A stretch of DNA of 40,453 bases from positions 1-40,453 of the forward strand of contig JAIXYI010000048.1 in NCBI GenBank assembly GCA_027490305.1, in the 5' to 3' direction. Under the pieces are notes generated by a model, which was given only the letters and a program-made list of their open reading frames with translations, was not told the DNA's origin and ran no database searches. The DNA comes from Flavobacteriaceae bacterium. GTDB taxonomy: Bacteria; Bacteroidota; Bacteroidia; Flavobacteriales; Flavobacteriaceae. The translations under genes and the position numbers were made by a program. Each line of letters starts with the position of its first letter. Within the stretch, counting starts at the first letter, position 1. Below, piece after piece: positions 1-7,184 of this stretch.

Positions 1-1226
1 GTGCGGTCATACATCCGCACAGAGGCGAAAGAACTACTGAACTCAATGGAATCGGACGACGGGTTTGGCCAGAAAAAAGCCGATTCCACGTCATAATCGG
101 GTAACGCCAGCGGCGCGCATGCCACGGGTACCAGTTGGGACTGATTTTCGGTGGAGCCTATGCCCAGTTGCCCCGCATTGTTGTTGCCGCAGCTATACAT
201 GTTACCATCACCGTCTATGGCGACTAGCCAAAAACAACTTCCAAAAGTTGTCCAACCCGAGTCGGTGCCGACCTGTATAAAACTTAAACTGCCATTAGTA
301 GTCCCATTGCCTAGCTGCCCGGACGCATTAAAACCCGTACCAAAGATTCTTCCGTCTGCCGTCATCGCAAAAGTATTTTGTGACAGTGACCTGACCTGAA
401 TCCAGTTTTCGCCCATCCCTACCTGGATGGGGGCCCTATACCCCTGTGTATTCCCGGCTCCGAGTTTCCCGGCAGTATTCGCTCCCCAGGCCCACAAGGT
501 TCCATCCGATTTAATCGCAAAAGAACAATCGTTACCGGCCCATACATACTGCCATTGGTTGGACGTTCCTACTTGTATAGGCTGTAAATATTGGTCCACG
601 AACGTGTTTAGTCCGACTTCCCCAGCATAATTATTTCCCCATGCCCATAACGTCCCATCAGTGCGTAGGGCCAAAGAATGATCACCACCTGCCGCAACCA
701 TTTTCCAATTCGAATCGGTTCCCACCTGTACGGGAGCTGGCTGCATATTGGTGTTTCCGATGCCGAGTTGTCCGAATGAATTGTTACCCCAAGCCCATAA
801 GGTGCCGTCTGCTTTCAGAGCCAAGACGTGTTTTCCCACAATCGAGACGGACCACCAGTTAGTGTCGGTGCCGATTTGGATTGGAACTGTATGGATGGAT
901 GCCTCAACGCCATTGCCCAACTCTCCATACGTGCCAAGCCCCGTACTCCATAAAGTTCCATTGGTTTTAACCAGAACCGTAATGTTGCTCCCAGTGGCGG
1001 AGACACCCCAATTACTTTCCGTGCCAATCTGCGCAGGAGTGTTATGTTGTTGATTCGTACCGTCTCCCAATTGGTATTGGGCGTTACTTCCAAATCCCCA
1101 CAGCGTACCGTCATGGCGTATGGCAATAGTGTGGCCCAAACCTGCCGACACGTTTTTCCAGCATTGTGCGTAGTAAAACGAAGAAATAAAACTAAACAGG
1201 ATAGCAAACAAAAAGGACGGTTTCAT
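1..1226 (-). CDS. RCC1-repeat secreted protein, probable T9SS cargo (partial, C-terminus off the window)
   Basis: The minus-strand frame is open from an ATG at 1226 to the left edge, about 408 codons, with no stop. The first 20 residues (MKPSFLFAILFSFISSF then YYAQC) form a signal peptide. The body has about seven repeats of the RCC1/ATS1 beta-propeller type, each with a variant of 'sLAlktDGTLWaWGnN..GQLG.G' followed by 'P.QIGTdsNW'. Near the edge the repeats stop and the chain continues FFWPNPSSDSIEF..., which resembles the start of a type IX secretion C-terminal sorting domain (pattern YPNPt.d.i). RCC1-repeat proteins of this kind in Bacteroidota are usually exported to the surface or medium; a specific function is not known from sequence. 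The next gene upstream on the same strand is a LuxR-type regulator 170 bp away. The family call is firm; the sorting-domain call is moderate because the end is missing. Confidence 0.85.
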   Translation of the reverse strand, partial: MKPSFLFAILFSFISSFYYAQCWKNVSAGLGHTIAIRHDGTLWGFGSNAQYQLGDGTNQQHNTPAQIGTESNWGVSATGSNITVLVKTNGTLWSTGLGTYGELGNGVEASIHTVPIQIGTDTNWWSVSIVGKHVLALKADGTLWAWGNNSFGQLGIGNTNMQPAPVQVGTDSNWKMVAAGGDHSLALRTDGTLWAWGNNYAGEVGLNTFVDQYLQPIQVGTSNQWQYVWAGNDCSFAIKSDGTLWAWGANTAGKLGAGNTQGYRAPIQVGMGENWIQVRSLSQNTFAMTADGRIFGTGFNASGQLGNGTTNGSLSFIQVGTDSGWTTFGSCFWLVAIDGDGNMYSCGNNNAGQLGIGSTENQSQLVPVACAPLALPDYDVESAFFWPNPSSDSIEFSSSFASVRMYDR

Positions 1227-1398
1227 GTCGTCAATTATTTTTTTAAGAAGGCATTTTTTTTAACGTGATTGATTTAACTAATAAGATTAAGTAAATCCGG
1301 GAAACGTTTTGAGGCACTACGGATGAATAATAGGCTCAAGTCATTTTCTGATATAAGGTACTGCATTAATCCACCACGATGTAACTGTACCTTTATCG

Positions 1399-2049
1399 TT
1401 ACTCCAGCGAAATGTAACCGCCTCTCAGCGCAAAAATGATAGCTCCCACAAAGTTCTTGGCGCCACATTTTGTCATGATATTCTTCCGATGCGAGTCGAT
1501 CGTGCGAACGTTAACGTGTAGGCGGTCTGCCATTTCAATACTGCTGAACTGGTCGCAAGCCATTTTGAGTACGATCAGTTCCTTACCGGAAAACAAGGGT
1601 GGTATTCGATGGTTGTCGCGTAAGAGGCGAAACGTTCCGTGGACCTCGGCACGCAGTTTATCATCGATGGCCGGATCGATATAAAAGCCGTGCGTATACA
1701 TTGACAAAATGGCGGTGGCGAGCTTGTTGTGTTCGATCACGTTCAGTACGAAGCCACACGCACCTGATGCAAAAGCCACACGTATGGCATCTTGCTTTGC
1801 TGTTTCTGAAAACACCAGCGTACGCAAGTCTTCATACTGGTTGTGCAGGTGACGGCAAATTTCCATTCCGTTTGTCCGGGCCGTTTCATACTCAATCAGA
1901 ACGACATCCGTGTTGGCTGGCAGTACTTCCTGGAACCCTGACGGCTGTTGCGAACTGCACACGACTTGTATCCTTTCCTCTTTATCTAATAAGGACTTAA
2001 TATATACATTACCAGTAGTTTGGCCATAGATTAGTGCGACATTGACCAT
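1399..2049 (-). CDS. LuxR-family response regulator with degenerate receiver domain
   Basis: The protein has 216 residues from the ATG at 2049. Residues 1-125 look like a CheY-type receiver fold and residues 150-216 are a LuxR/GerE helix-turn-helix (FSGKELIVLKMACDQFSSIEMADRL, split here as FSGKELIVLK and SSIEMADRL, then VNVRTIDSHRKNIMTK). The receiver lacks the acidic pair after strand 1 (reads IYGQ). The phospho-aspartate position is Glu53 (VVLIEYE), and the conserved lysine is Asn103 (GFVLN), so ordinary phosphorylation is unlikely. Glutamate at the phosphosite could mimic a permanently active state; that is inference. The frame stays open to an ATG at 2148, which has an A-rich leader and would add 33 residues, but receiver domains normally begin within a few residues of strand 1, so 2049 is preferred. 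No sensor kinase gene lies nearby. Confidence 0.85.
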   Translation of the reverse strand: MVNVALIYGQTTGNVYIKSLLDKEERIQVVCSSQQPSGFQEVLPANTDVVLIEYETARTNGMEICRHLHNQYEDLRTLVFSETAKQDAIRVAFASGACGFVLNVIEHNKLATAILSMYTHGFYIDPAIDDKLRAEVHGTFRLLRDNHRIPPLFSGKELIVLKMACDQFSSIEMADRLHVNVRTIDSHRKNIMTKCGAKNFVGAIIFALRGGYISLE

Positions 2050-2462
2050 GATGACGGCATATAAATTTGTGACTAACGTAGGGAATATATCCCAAATTAC
2101 AAACTTCCAAAATACTATTTTATTGTTATAATTTCTGCCGTGGCTCATTTTTTTGTATAGGTAAAAGATTACAAATTATTTAAAGTCAGCACCAAAGAGT
2201 TATAGAACGTTCATTCTATCATTTCGCCACTTGTACGCCCGACTTTGTTTTAGCTACCGATTAAATGATGAACTACAGTAATCGAGACGCTATTTATCGT
2301 CTTGATAGCGATACTGGTCGGCGTTACACTCCTTATAATCATGGTGCTTCGACCAGTGCGTCGCTTTATGACATAAAGCAGGTTGTTCTTTTTCAATTTG
2401 GTGCGCTCTTTTCGGGTGCGTTCCGTTGCGAACACCATGATCCAATCGGCAGATTTGTGCAT
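2050..2462. other. Intergenic stretch; no gene that can be supported
   Basis: This is the space upstream of the LuxR-type regulator and downstream of the 2463-2963 gene. The part near 2150-2180 is A+T-rich and probably carries the regulator's promoter, but no clean TAnnTTTG element is visible. On the plus strand 2272-2376 is an open run of 34 codons whose translation is strikingly hydrophobic (LFIVLIAILVGVTLLIIMVL followed by RPVRRFMT and a stop). It has no ATG and no convincing alternative start, so it is reported as a finding and not as a gene. Confidence 0.5.
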
Positions 2463-2963
2463 TTACTCAATATGCGTCAGCACCACGCTCTGCACATTCG
2501 TAATCGGATAGCTGCCCACGCCATTATGCGTTTCGACGGCCCCTTTATTAGCAGCTACGACTTCAAAGTAGAGCGTGGTGTCGCGAAGTTCGTAGGTGGC
2601 GGTCAGCAGGATGTTGTCGGTTTCGAAAAACGACATCAGCCGCGACCCGAACACCTGTTCGCGGATCGCAATGCCATCGCCTTCATCGGTGCGGTAGACA
2701 TTCTCTTGTTGGGAATCTGCTATGAGTTTGTAGTCTTTGATGATGGGGTATTTTTCCGATTTGTACTCCATTTTCCACGTCCAACTGTTGGCGTCGAGTT
2801 TCGCCACCGTAAACACCACCGGCACACTGTCAACGGTTTTACCCGACTGGTTCTGTATCGTCATCACGCCTTTCCAGGCGCCGATGCAGCGGTCGGGAAA
2901 GCGGTTTTGGGAGTGGGCAGTGGTAAGCGAAAAAATCGTGAGAAGGAGGGTAATCAGTTTCAT
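2463..2963 (-). CDS. Small secreted protein of unknown function
   Basis: The product has 166 residues and starts at the ATG at 2963 with a clear signal peptide (MKLITLLLTIFSLTTAHSQ). The frame continues upstream to 3218, but that part runs inside the neighbouring decarboxylase gene in another frame, so the signal peptide decides the start. The mature part is about 145 residues, predicted all-beta from its alternating pattern (GAWKGVMTIQN, VPVVFTVAKLD, SWTWKMEYKS, LLTATYELRDTTLYFEV). This resembles small lipocalin-like or DUF-type periplasmic proteins of Bacteroidota that begin with 'GxWxGxm'. I do not recognise the specific family. It lies 23 bp downstream of the decarboxylase gene on the same strand and is probably co-transcribed with it. 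Confidence 0.75.
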   Translation of the reverse strand: MKLITLLLTIFSLTTAHSQNRFPDRCIGAWKGVMTIQNQSGKTVDSVPVVFTVAKLDANSWTWKMEYKSEKYPIIKDYKLIADSQQENVYRTDEGDGIAIREQVFGSRLMSFFETDNILLTATYELRDTTLYFEVVAANKGAVETHNGVGSYPITNVQSVVLTHIE

Positions 2964-2986
2964 CGGGAAAGTGTCTAAAGGAGGTG

Positions 2987-4411
2987 TTATACGTTTTCCG
3001 GCATCGGATGCGACGCCAGTTGTTCCATCAGGGTAAAGGCTTCCTCTACGTCTTCCGGTCTTGTCATCCAATTGACAAACGAGGCCCGGAGGGCTTTGGT
3101 GCCGTTCCAGATGGTAGGTGTCATAAAGACGCGCCCGGTTTGGGTAAGGGCGTGCAGAAAACGGTCGGCGGTCCAGCCGTTCTGGGGTTGTAGGGTAAAG
3201 ACGAGGTTGTTGAGCCATACCGGCGCGAGGAGTTCAAAATACGGACTCTGCTCAACCAGCGCCGAGAGTTGTTGGGCGTTTGCGATCGAGCGTGTCACCA
3301 GTGTTTCGTAGCCGCTTTTTCCGTAGGCCTGTAAGGCGAACCAGGTGGGCAGGGCGCGGAGGCGGCGGGAGTTCTCGGGCAGGAAATTGAGGTAGTTGAA
3401 GGTTTCCATCGGATCACCGAGGTAGGGAGCGTTCGAGTTCTGGAAGGTTTCGACCTGGTGCATCCGGTGTTTGTCGTCGATCAGGAAGACGGCACTATCG
3501 TAGGGCACGTTCAGCCATTTGTGGCAATCGACGGTGATGCTGTCGGCCGTTTCCCAACCCGCCAGATAGTGCCGGTGCGCGGGGGAACAGGCGGCAAAGG
3601 CTCCAAAGGCGGCGTCGATGTGCAACCAACCGTTGGGGTAGCGTTTGCGAAGGGCAGCGATACCCGTGAAATCATCATAGTCGACACTGTTGACCGTACC
3701 GGCACTGGCGATGATAATGAAAGGTTCTTCAGGCGCGAGCCGTGCGAGGTGGGTGTCAAGATCGTGCAGGTCCATGGCTTCGCGGTTGTCAGGCAGGGTA
3801 GCGACTTTGATGAGGTTACGGCTTCCGATGCCAAGCATTGACAGCGATTTGATGACGGAGGAATGCGCCGATGCGGAAAAGATGCGTATACCGTCGGGCA
3901 TGCCGTTTTTGGCTATGTCGATGCCTTTTTGGCGGCCCCACCACTGACGGGCCACTGCCAGCGAGGTAAAGTTCGACATGGTAGCGCCGGTTACGAAGCC
4001 TCCGAAGAAGTGGGCGGGGAGTCCCCACAAATCGCGCAACAGGTCGATGGTTTCCCGTTCGAGTGCTGCCGATACGTCGCCGTGGCCGTTGACACTTTGG
4101 GTATTTTGGTCGTATACAGAGGTCAGCATGTCGCCGGCGAGGGCAGCGGGTGTGGATCCCCCCGTGACAAAGCCCCAATAGCGCGGACCTGAGGAGGCTA
4201 CCATTTGCGACTCCCATCGCTCATTGAACCGTTGCAGTGCCGCTTCGCCCCCTAGTCCGTCAAGCGGTAAGGCAGCGGGTTCGTTCGGCGGCGGTGCCCC
4301 TGCCCGGGTAGGGCGTTCAGGTAATGCGCCGAGGTACTGCAGACTTTGTTTTTTCACGGCTTCGAGCAGGTCGTCGAGGCGGTGGTAATCGGAGTGGAAA
4401 GGTTCGTACAT
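2987..4411 (-). CDS. PLP-dependent group II decarboxylase (aromatic amino acid/glutamate/aspartate decarboxylase family)
   Basis: A 474-residue protein of fold type I PLP enzymes. The cofactor lysine is Lys298 in VDCHKWLNVPYD, preceded by His297. Asp266 in GWLHIDAAFGAF is the aspartate that contacts the pyridine nitrogen. TGATMSNFTSL (141-151) is the phosphate-binding/substrate segment, and PRYWGFVTGGSTPAALAGDM (76-95) is the usual N-terminal active-site loop. The length fits aromatic-L-amino-acid and related decarboxylases, which release CO2 from an amino acid to give an amine. The substrate cannot be read from sequence; tyrosine, tryptophan, DOPA, aspartate and 2,4-diaminobutyrate decarboxylases all share this layout. 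No signal peptide is present, so it is cytoplasmic. The small secreted protein at 2463-2963 follows 23 bp downstream. Confidence 0.88.
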   Translation of the reverse strand: MYEPFHSDYHRLDDLLEAVKKQSLQYLGALPERPTRAGAPPPNEPAALPLDGLGGEAALQRFNERWESQMVASSGPRYWGFVTGGSTPAALAGDMLTSVYDQNTQSVNGHGDVSAALERETIDLLRDLWGLPAHFFGGFVTGATMSNFTSLAVARQWWGRQKGIDIAKNGMPDGIRIFSASAHSSVIKSLSMLGIGSRNLIKVATLPDNREAMDLHDLDTHLARLAPEEPFIIIASAGTVNSVDYDDFTGIAALRKRYPNGWLHIDAAFGAFAACSPAHRHYLAGWETADSITVDCHKWLNVPYDSAVFLIDDKHRMHQVETFQNSNAPYLGDPMETFNYLNFLPENSRRLRALPTWFALQAYGKSGYETLVTRSIANAQQLSALVEQSPYFELLAPVWLNNLVFTLQPQNGWTADRFLHALTQTGRVFMTPTIWNGTKALRASFVNWMTRPEDVEEAFTLMEQLASHPMPENV

Positions 4412-4686
4412 GGGGATGCCGTCTTATCGGATATCTTCCTCAGTCGCGGTAGGCGTGAAGGGGGTATATCAGATGCTAATTTCGGGAAAAAGCGGTTCAC
4501 TACGACAGTAACGAATAGCATCTCACTGATTGCTTACCACGACTGCCCCCGCTCCCGCGAGCGTCTCGCTCGTGCCTCTCACTAACAAAATCCGAGCCAT
4601 CGGATCATGAACAATATTCGATGTAAACTCATCAGTCGAATATTTGCAGTAGTTCAAAGACAAAGTTCCTATGTCAATACCTATAA
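4412..4686. other. Spacer with a GC-rich hairpin; no gene seen
   Basis: This spacer between the decarboxylase start and the transporter remnant has no supported coding region. It contains a short perfect hairpin, CGAGCG-tct-CGCTCG, at 4558-4572, in a run rich in C and G that stands out from the A+T-rich DNA to its right. Similar GC hairpins are, from memory, common repeats between flavobacterial genes. It has no T-run, so it is not an obvious terminator. Confidence 0.45.
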
Positions 4687-4887
4687 ATTCGCCAGTTAAA
4701 GTATTTACTTTTTATCATAGAATGCGCCATCGGTTTTACAATAATTTCTCTCGTCATTTTAGGAGCCACATCTGCGAAAACAGGTGGTTCAAGCATTAAA
4801 AAGGCTATCTTGCGAATTACAATTTGGGGAACAATTGCAATGGTACTTTCTGCGTTAGTTGGTTACCTATTTGGAGTAACCATTTAA
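4687..4887 (+). pseudogene. Remnant of a VIT1/CCC1-type transporter (C-terminal fragment)
   Basis: After a stop at 4684-4686 the frame is open to the TAA at 4885-4887. From about 4735 it reads FTIISLVILGATSAKTGGSS, then an IKKAILRITIWGTIAMVLSA block and LVGYLFGVTI. This matches the last two membrane helices of VIT1/CCC1-family iron/manganese transporters, where a helix ending in 'LGa..ak.sG' is followed by 'k.alr....G..a...s..iG'. Full-length members are about 230 residues, so roughly three quarters are missing and no start codon fits. The sequence is more A+T-rich than the flanking genes. It sits 16 bp upstream of the small membrane protein gene and may once have been in its operon. The fragment call is fairly sure; where the homologous part begins is not. 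Confidence 0.65.
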
Positions 4888-4903
4888 TTTAAAAAACAAA
4901 AAT

Positions 4904-5398
4904 ATGAACGGAGCACATTGGCATTTAGTGGTAAATCATTTACCAATCATTTTCCCTATTGTAGGGGTAATCGTATTTATTACAGGACTTATTTCAAAAT
5001 CAGAAGCGGTGAAACGAACGGCATTGATGATTTTTGTGTTCGGTTCGTTAGCCACAATAGCAGCTATGAATACAGGTGAAGGTGCAGAAGAAGTGGTAGA
5101 AAACATAAATGGAGTTACAGAAAACGTTATAGAAACCCACGAAGAAACAGCAGAAACATTCGCTTTACTTTCTTACCTTCTCGGTGGCATTTCTTTGCTA
5201 GGACTTTGGGCGAGCTTTAAACAAAAATCTTTTTCTTCGATAATTTCAATAACAACATTGATTTTCGCATTTGTAGTATTATTCTTTGCTAAACAGACAG
5301 GTACAACTGGCGGTGAAATAAGACACACCGAAATAAGAAGCAGTAATAGTGTTCCTGCGACCGACAATAATAACGCTGAAAAAGACGAAGACGATTAA
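4904..5398 (+). CDS. Small membrane protein, DUF2231-like
   Basis: A 164-residue protein with about four hydrophobic helices: 10-28 (VNHLPIIFPIVGVIVFITGL), 37-56, 86-105 and 110-130. Its start (MNGAHWHLVVNHLPI) and the late motif TTGGEIRHTEI are features of the DUF2231-type family of predicted inner-membrane proteins ('H..lvHfPi' and 'GG.i.H'). The charged tail (NNNAEKDEDD) is probably cytoplasmic or periplasmic linker. Family members often lie near metal or respiratory genes, and the VIT1/CCC1 fragment just upstream agrees with that. The gene is clearly more A+T-rich than its neighbours, which suggests acquisition by transfer. Function is unknown. Confidence 0.75.
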   Translation: MNGAHWHLVVNHLPIIFPIVGVIVFITGLISKSEAVKRTALMIFVFGSLATIAAMNTGEGAEEVVENINGVTENVIETHEETAETFALLSYLLGGISLLGLWASFKQKSFSSIISITTLIFAFVVLFFAKQTGTTGGEIRHTEIRSSNSVPATDNNNAEKDEDD

Positions 5399-5501
5399 TA
5401 ATGATGAAAACAGGAAAGCAAGGTTTACATCACCTGCTAGAAATTGCGCCATCGGGATCACTACAATAGAGGCCTACCACACCTATAGTTGAGTGGTTAG
5501 T

Positions 5502-5561
5502 GCGACCGTGACTGTTACCGCGACTGCGACTGCGACTGTGACTGCGATTGCGACTGCGACT
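5502..5561. repeat. Degenerate hexanucleotide tract (GCGACT)n
   Basis: About ten imperfect copies of GCGACT/GTGACT/GCGATT run head to tail for 60 bp. The tract ends exactly at the stop codon of the photolyase-family gene (cta at 5560-5562 on the plus strand). It is not coding: reading it as protein gives only alternating Thr-Ala/Val. It is a simple-sequence repeat of the sort common between flavobacterial genes. Confidence 0.85.
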
Positions 5562-7020
5562 AAAACTGCCTACTCAAAAAAACCTCCGCTTTCGCCACTA
5601 AACTCGCTTTCTTTTCCCCATCCATTTTGTCCCAATGCGACATCAGCACGCTTAAACGGGGGTTGGTGCCAAATACCGGACGATGGCGGTCCATGAAGGT
5701 CCAGAACAACGCGTCCCAGATGGTTTCCCATTCACCTGATTTATAGTCGCTCATCTTGCGGATATAGTTGCTGCCGCTGACATAAGGCTTGGTGCTCATC
5801 ATCCCACCATCGGCAAACAGCGCCATGCCATATACGTTGGGCACCATCACCCAGTCGTAGGCATCGATGAACAGTTCCATAAACCATTGGTAAACGGCGT
5901 TGGGGGCGAAGCCACAGAGGTTCATGAAGCTCGACAACACCATCAGCCGCTCGATGTGGTGCACGTAGCCGGTTTTCAGCAGCTTCCGGATGGTTTGGTC
6001 GATGGGTGGGATGCCCGTGGTGCCATCATAAAAGGAGGCCGGCAGCGCCCGCGTATGGCCCAGACGGTTCGAGGTGCGTTGTTGGCGTCCGCGGTATTCG
6101 TACACACCCCGGACAAATTCCCGCCAGCCGAGGAGTTGCCGCACCAGTCCTTCCGTAGAATTCAGCGGCACGTCGTGTTGTTCCGCGAAAGCGAGGATGC
6201 GTTCGAGTACGTGCCCCGGTTCGAGCAGCCCGGCGTTGAGCATCGGCGATAACACGCTGTGGTGCAGGATGGTTTCGTTGGCGACGATGCTGTCTTCATA
6301 CGGACCAAAGCCGTGGAAGCGGTTTTCGAGGAAATCGTCGAGCCAGCGATCGGCTTCTTCGAAATTCGTGGGATAGAGCGGACCTTCCGATAACGTGCCG
6401 GGGTTTTCACTGAAATGGGCGTGGGTGTAGGATACGGCTTCCCGGAAATAAGCATCCGCATCGGGATACCGCACCGGCGGAGGCGTGGCTTTCGCCGGAT
6501 AGCGCTTCCGGTTGTCGGCATCGAAGCTCCATTTGCCGCCGACCGGCTTGCTGCCGTCCATCAAAATCCGGAACTTCTTGCGCTGCAGGGCATAGAAATC
6601 GGCCATATGGAAGGATTTGAGGTCGCGGCCGAAATACGCGTGAAGGTCGGCTTTGTCGAGCAGGAAAGACGGAGTCCGGTACCATACCACCGACGATGCG
6701 TTCTTCCCGATCCGCCGCTGGATCCAGTCGTCGACGGGGTCGTAGCAGTGGAGCGTAGTTCCTTCATCCCCACAAACCCGTTGCAGCAGCAGGCGTACAT
6801 CCGACTCGGCGTCCGTTGAAGCGATGTAGCGCACCTCGTAGCCTTTGCCCGTCAGGTAGTCGGCATAGGCCGTCATGCTCGCACGATGGAAGGCGATTTT
6901 TTGTTTATGGAAGCGGAACTGGCGAAAGAACAGGGCTTCTTCCACAAGGTAAGCCGGCATCGGTGCAAACGGAAGTTGCCGAAACAATTGATGGGGGAGT
7001 ATAAGTGCGCAATCGGTCAT
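5560..7020 (-). CDS. Photolyase/cryptochrome-family protein of the bacterial (6-4)/FeS-BCP clade, lacking the Fe-S cysteines
   Basis: The product has 486 residues from the ATG at 7020; an ATG at 7032 in the same frame would add four. Starting at 7020 puts PHQLF at the usual distance from the N-terminus. It matches the family of prokaryotic (6-4) photolyases and CryB-type proteins (PhrB-like, Pfam DPRP): an N-terminal alpha/beta antenna domain (residues 1-150), then the helical FAD domain with EGLVRQLLGWREFVRGVY, TGYVHHIERLMVLSSFM, DAYDWVMVPNVYGMALFADG and KPYVSGSNYIRKMSDY. Relatives carry a 4Fe-4S cluster on four cysteines, three of them just after 'MSDY'. Here that segment reads MSDYKSGEWETIWDALFWTF, about ten residues shorter and with no cysteine. 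Expected role: FAD-dependent light-driven repair of (6-4) photoproducts, or light sensing. It is divergent from the CpcT-like gene across a 160 bp spacer. Confidence 0.88.
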   Translation of the reverse strand: MTDCALILPHQLFRQLPFAPMPAYLVEEALFFRQFRFHKQKIAFHRASMTAYADYLTGKGYEVRYIASTDAESDVRLLLQRVCGDEGTTLHCYDPVDDWIQRRIGKNASSVVWYRTPSFLLDKADLHAYFGRDLKSFHMADFYALQRKKFRILMDGSKPVGGKWSFDADNRKRYPAKATPPPVRYPDADAYFREAVSYTHAHFSENPGTLSEGPLYPTNFEEADRWLDDFLENRFHGFGPYEDSIVANETILHHSVLSPMLNAGLLEPGHVLERILAFAEQHDVPLNSTEGLVRQLLGWREFVRGVYEYRGRQQRTSNRLGHTRALPASFYDGTTGIPPIDQTIRKLLKTGYVHHIERLMVLSSFMNLCGFAPNAVYQWFMELFIDAYDWVMVPNVYGMALFADGGMMSTKPYVSGSNYIRKMSDYKSGEWETIWDALFWTFMDRHRPVFGTNPRLSVLMSHWDKMDGEKKASLVAKAEVFLSRQF

Positions 7021-7163
7021 ATAGCGGAACATCAGGAAGGTAAGACAAGGTTACGGACAGACTCGTTTAGGAACATCCGATGCGTTGCCAATATCGCAGA
7101 AATTCCCGTGTGGACGGGTTCAGCAAACGCTAAAACAGCGCACCGACGAATCGGGTAACTTCC

Positions 7164-7171
7164 TACCTTTG
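7164..7171 (+). promoter_or_regulatory. -7 element TACCTTTG of the CpcT-like gene
   Basis: TACCTTTG fits the Bacteroidota -7 consensus TAnnTTTG and lies 13 bp upstream of the ATG at 7185. No clear TTG is seen at the -33 spacing, so the promoter may be weak or assisted by an activator. Confidence 0.6.
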
Positions 7172-7184
7172 CAAAAAAATAGTC

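Noticed and set aside
815..1207. A 130-codon minus-strand frame inside the RCC1 gene
   Set aside because: The other minus frame holds regular RCC1 repeats, a signal peptide and no stop; this one is its shadow.
2265..2978. A 237-codon plus-strand frame with a His/Arg/Phe-rich product
   Set aside because: It runs antisense through the 2463-2963 gene, has no signal, domain or promoter, and its odd composition is that of a shadow frame.
4558..4572. A terminator for the decarboxylase or the transporter remnant
   Set aside because: The hairpin is perfect but lacks a T-run on either strand and lies on the 5' side of the decarboxylase gene.
5493..5696. A Thr/Ala-repeat protein gene
   Set aside because: It is the translation of the GCGACT simple repeat followed by antisense photolyase sequence.
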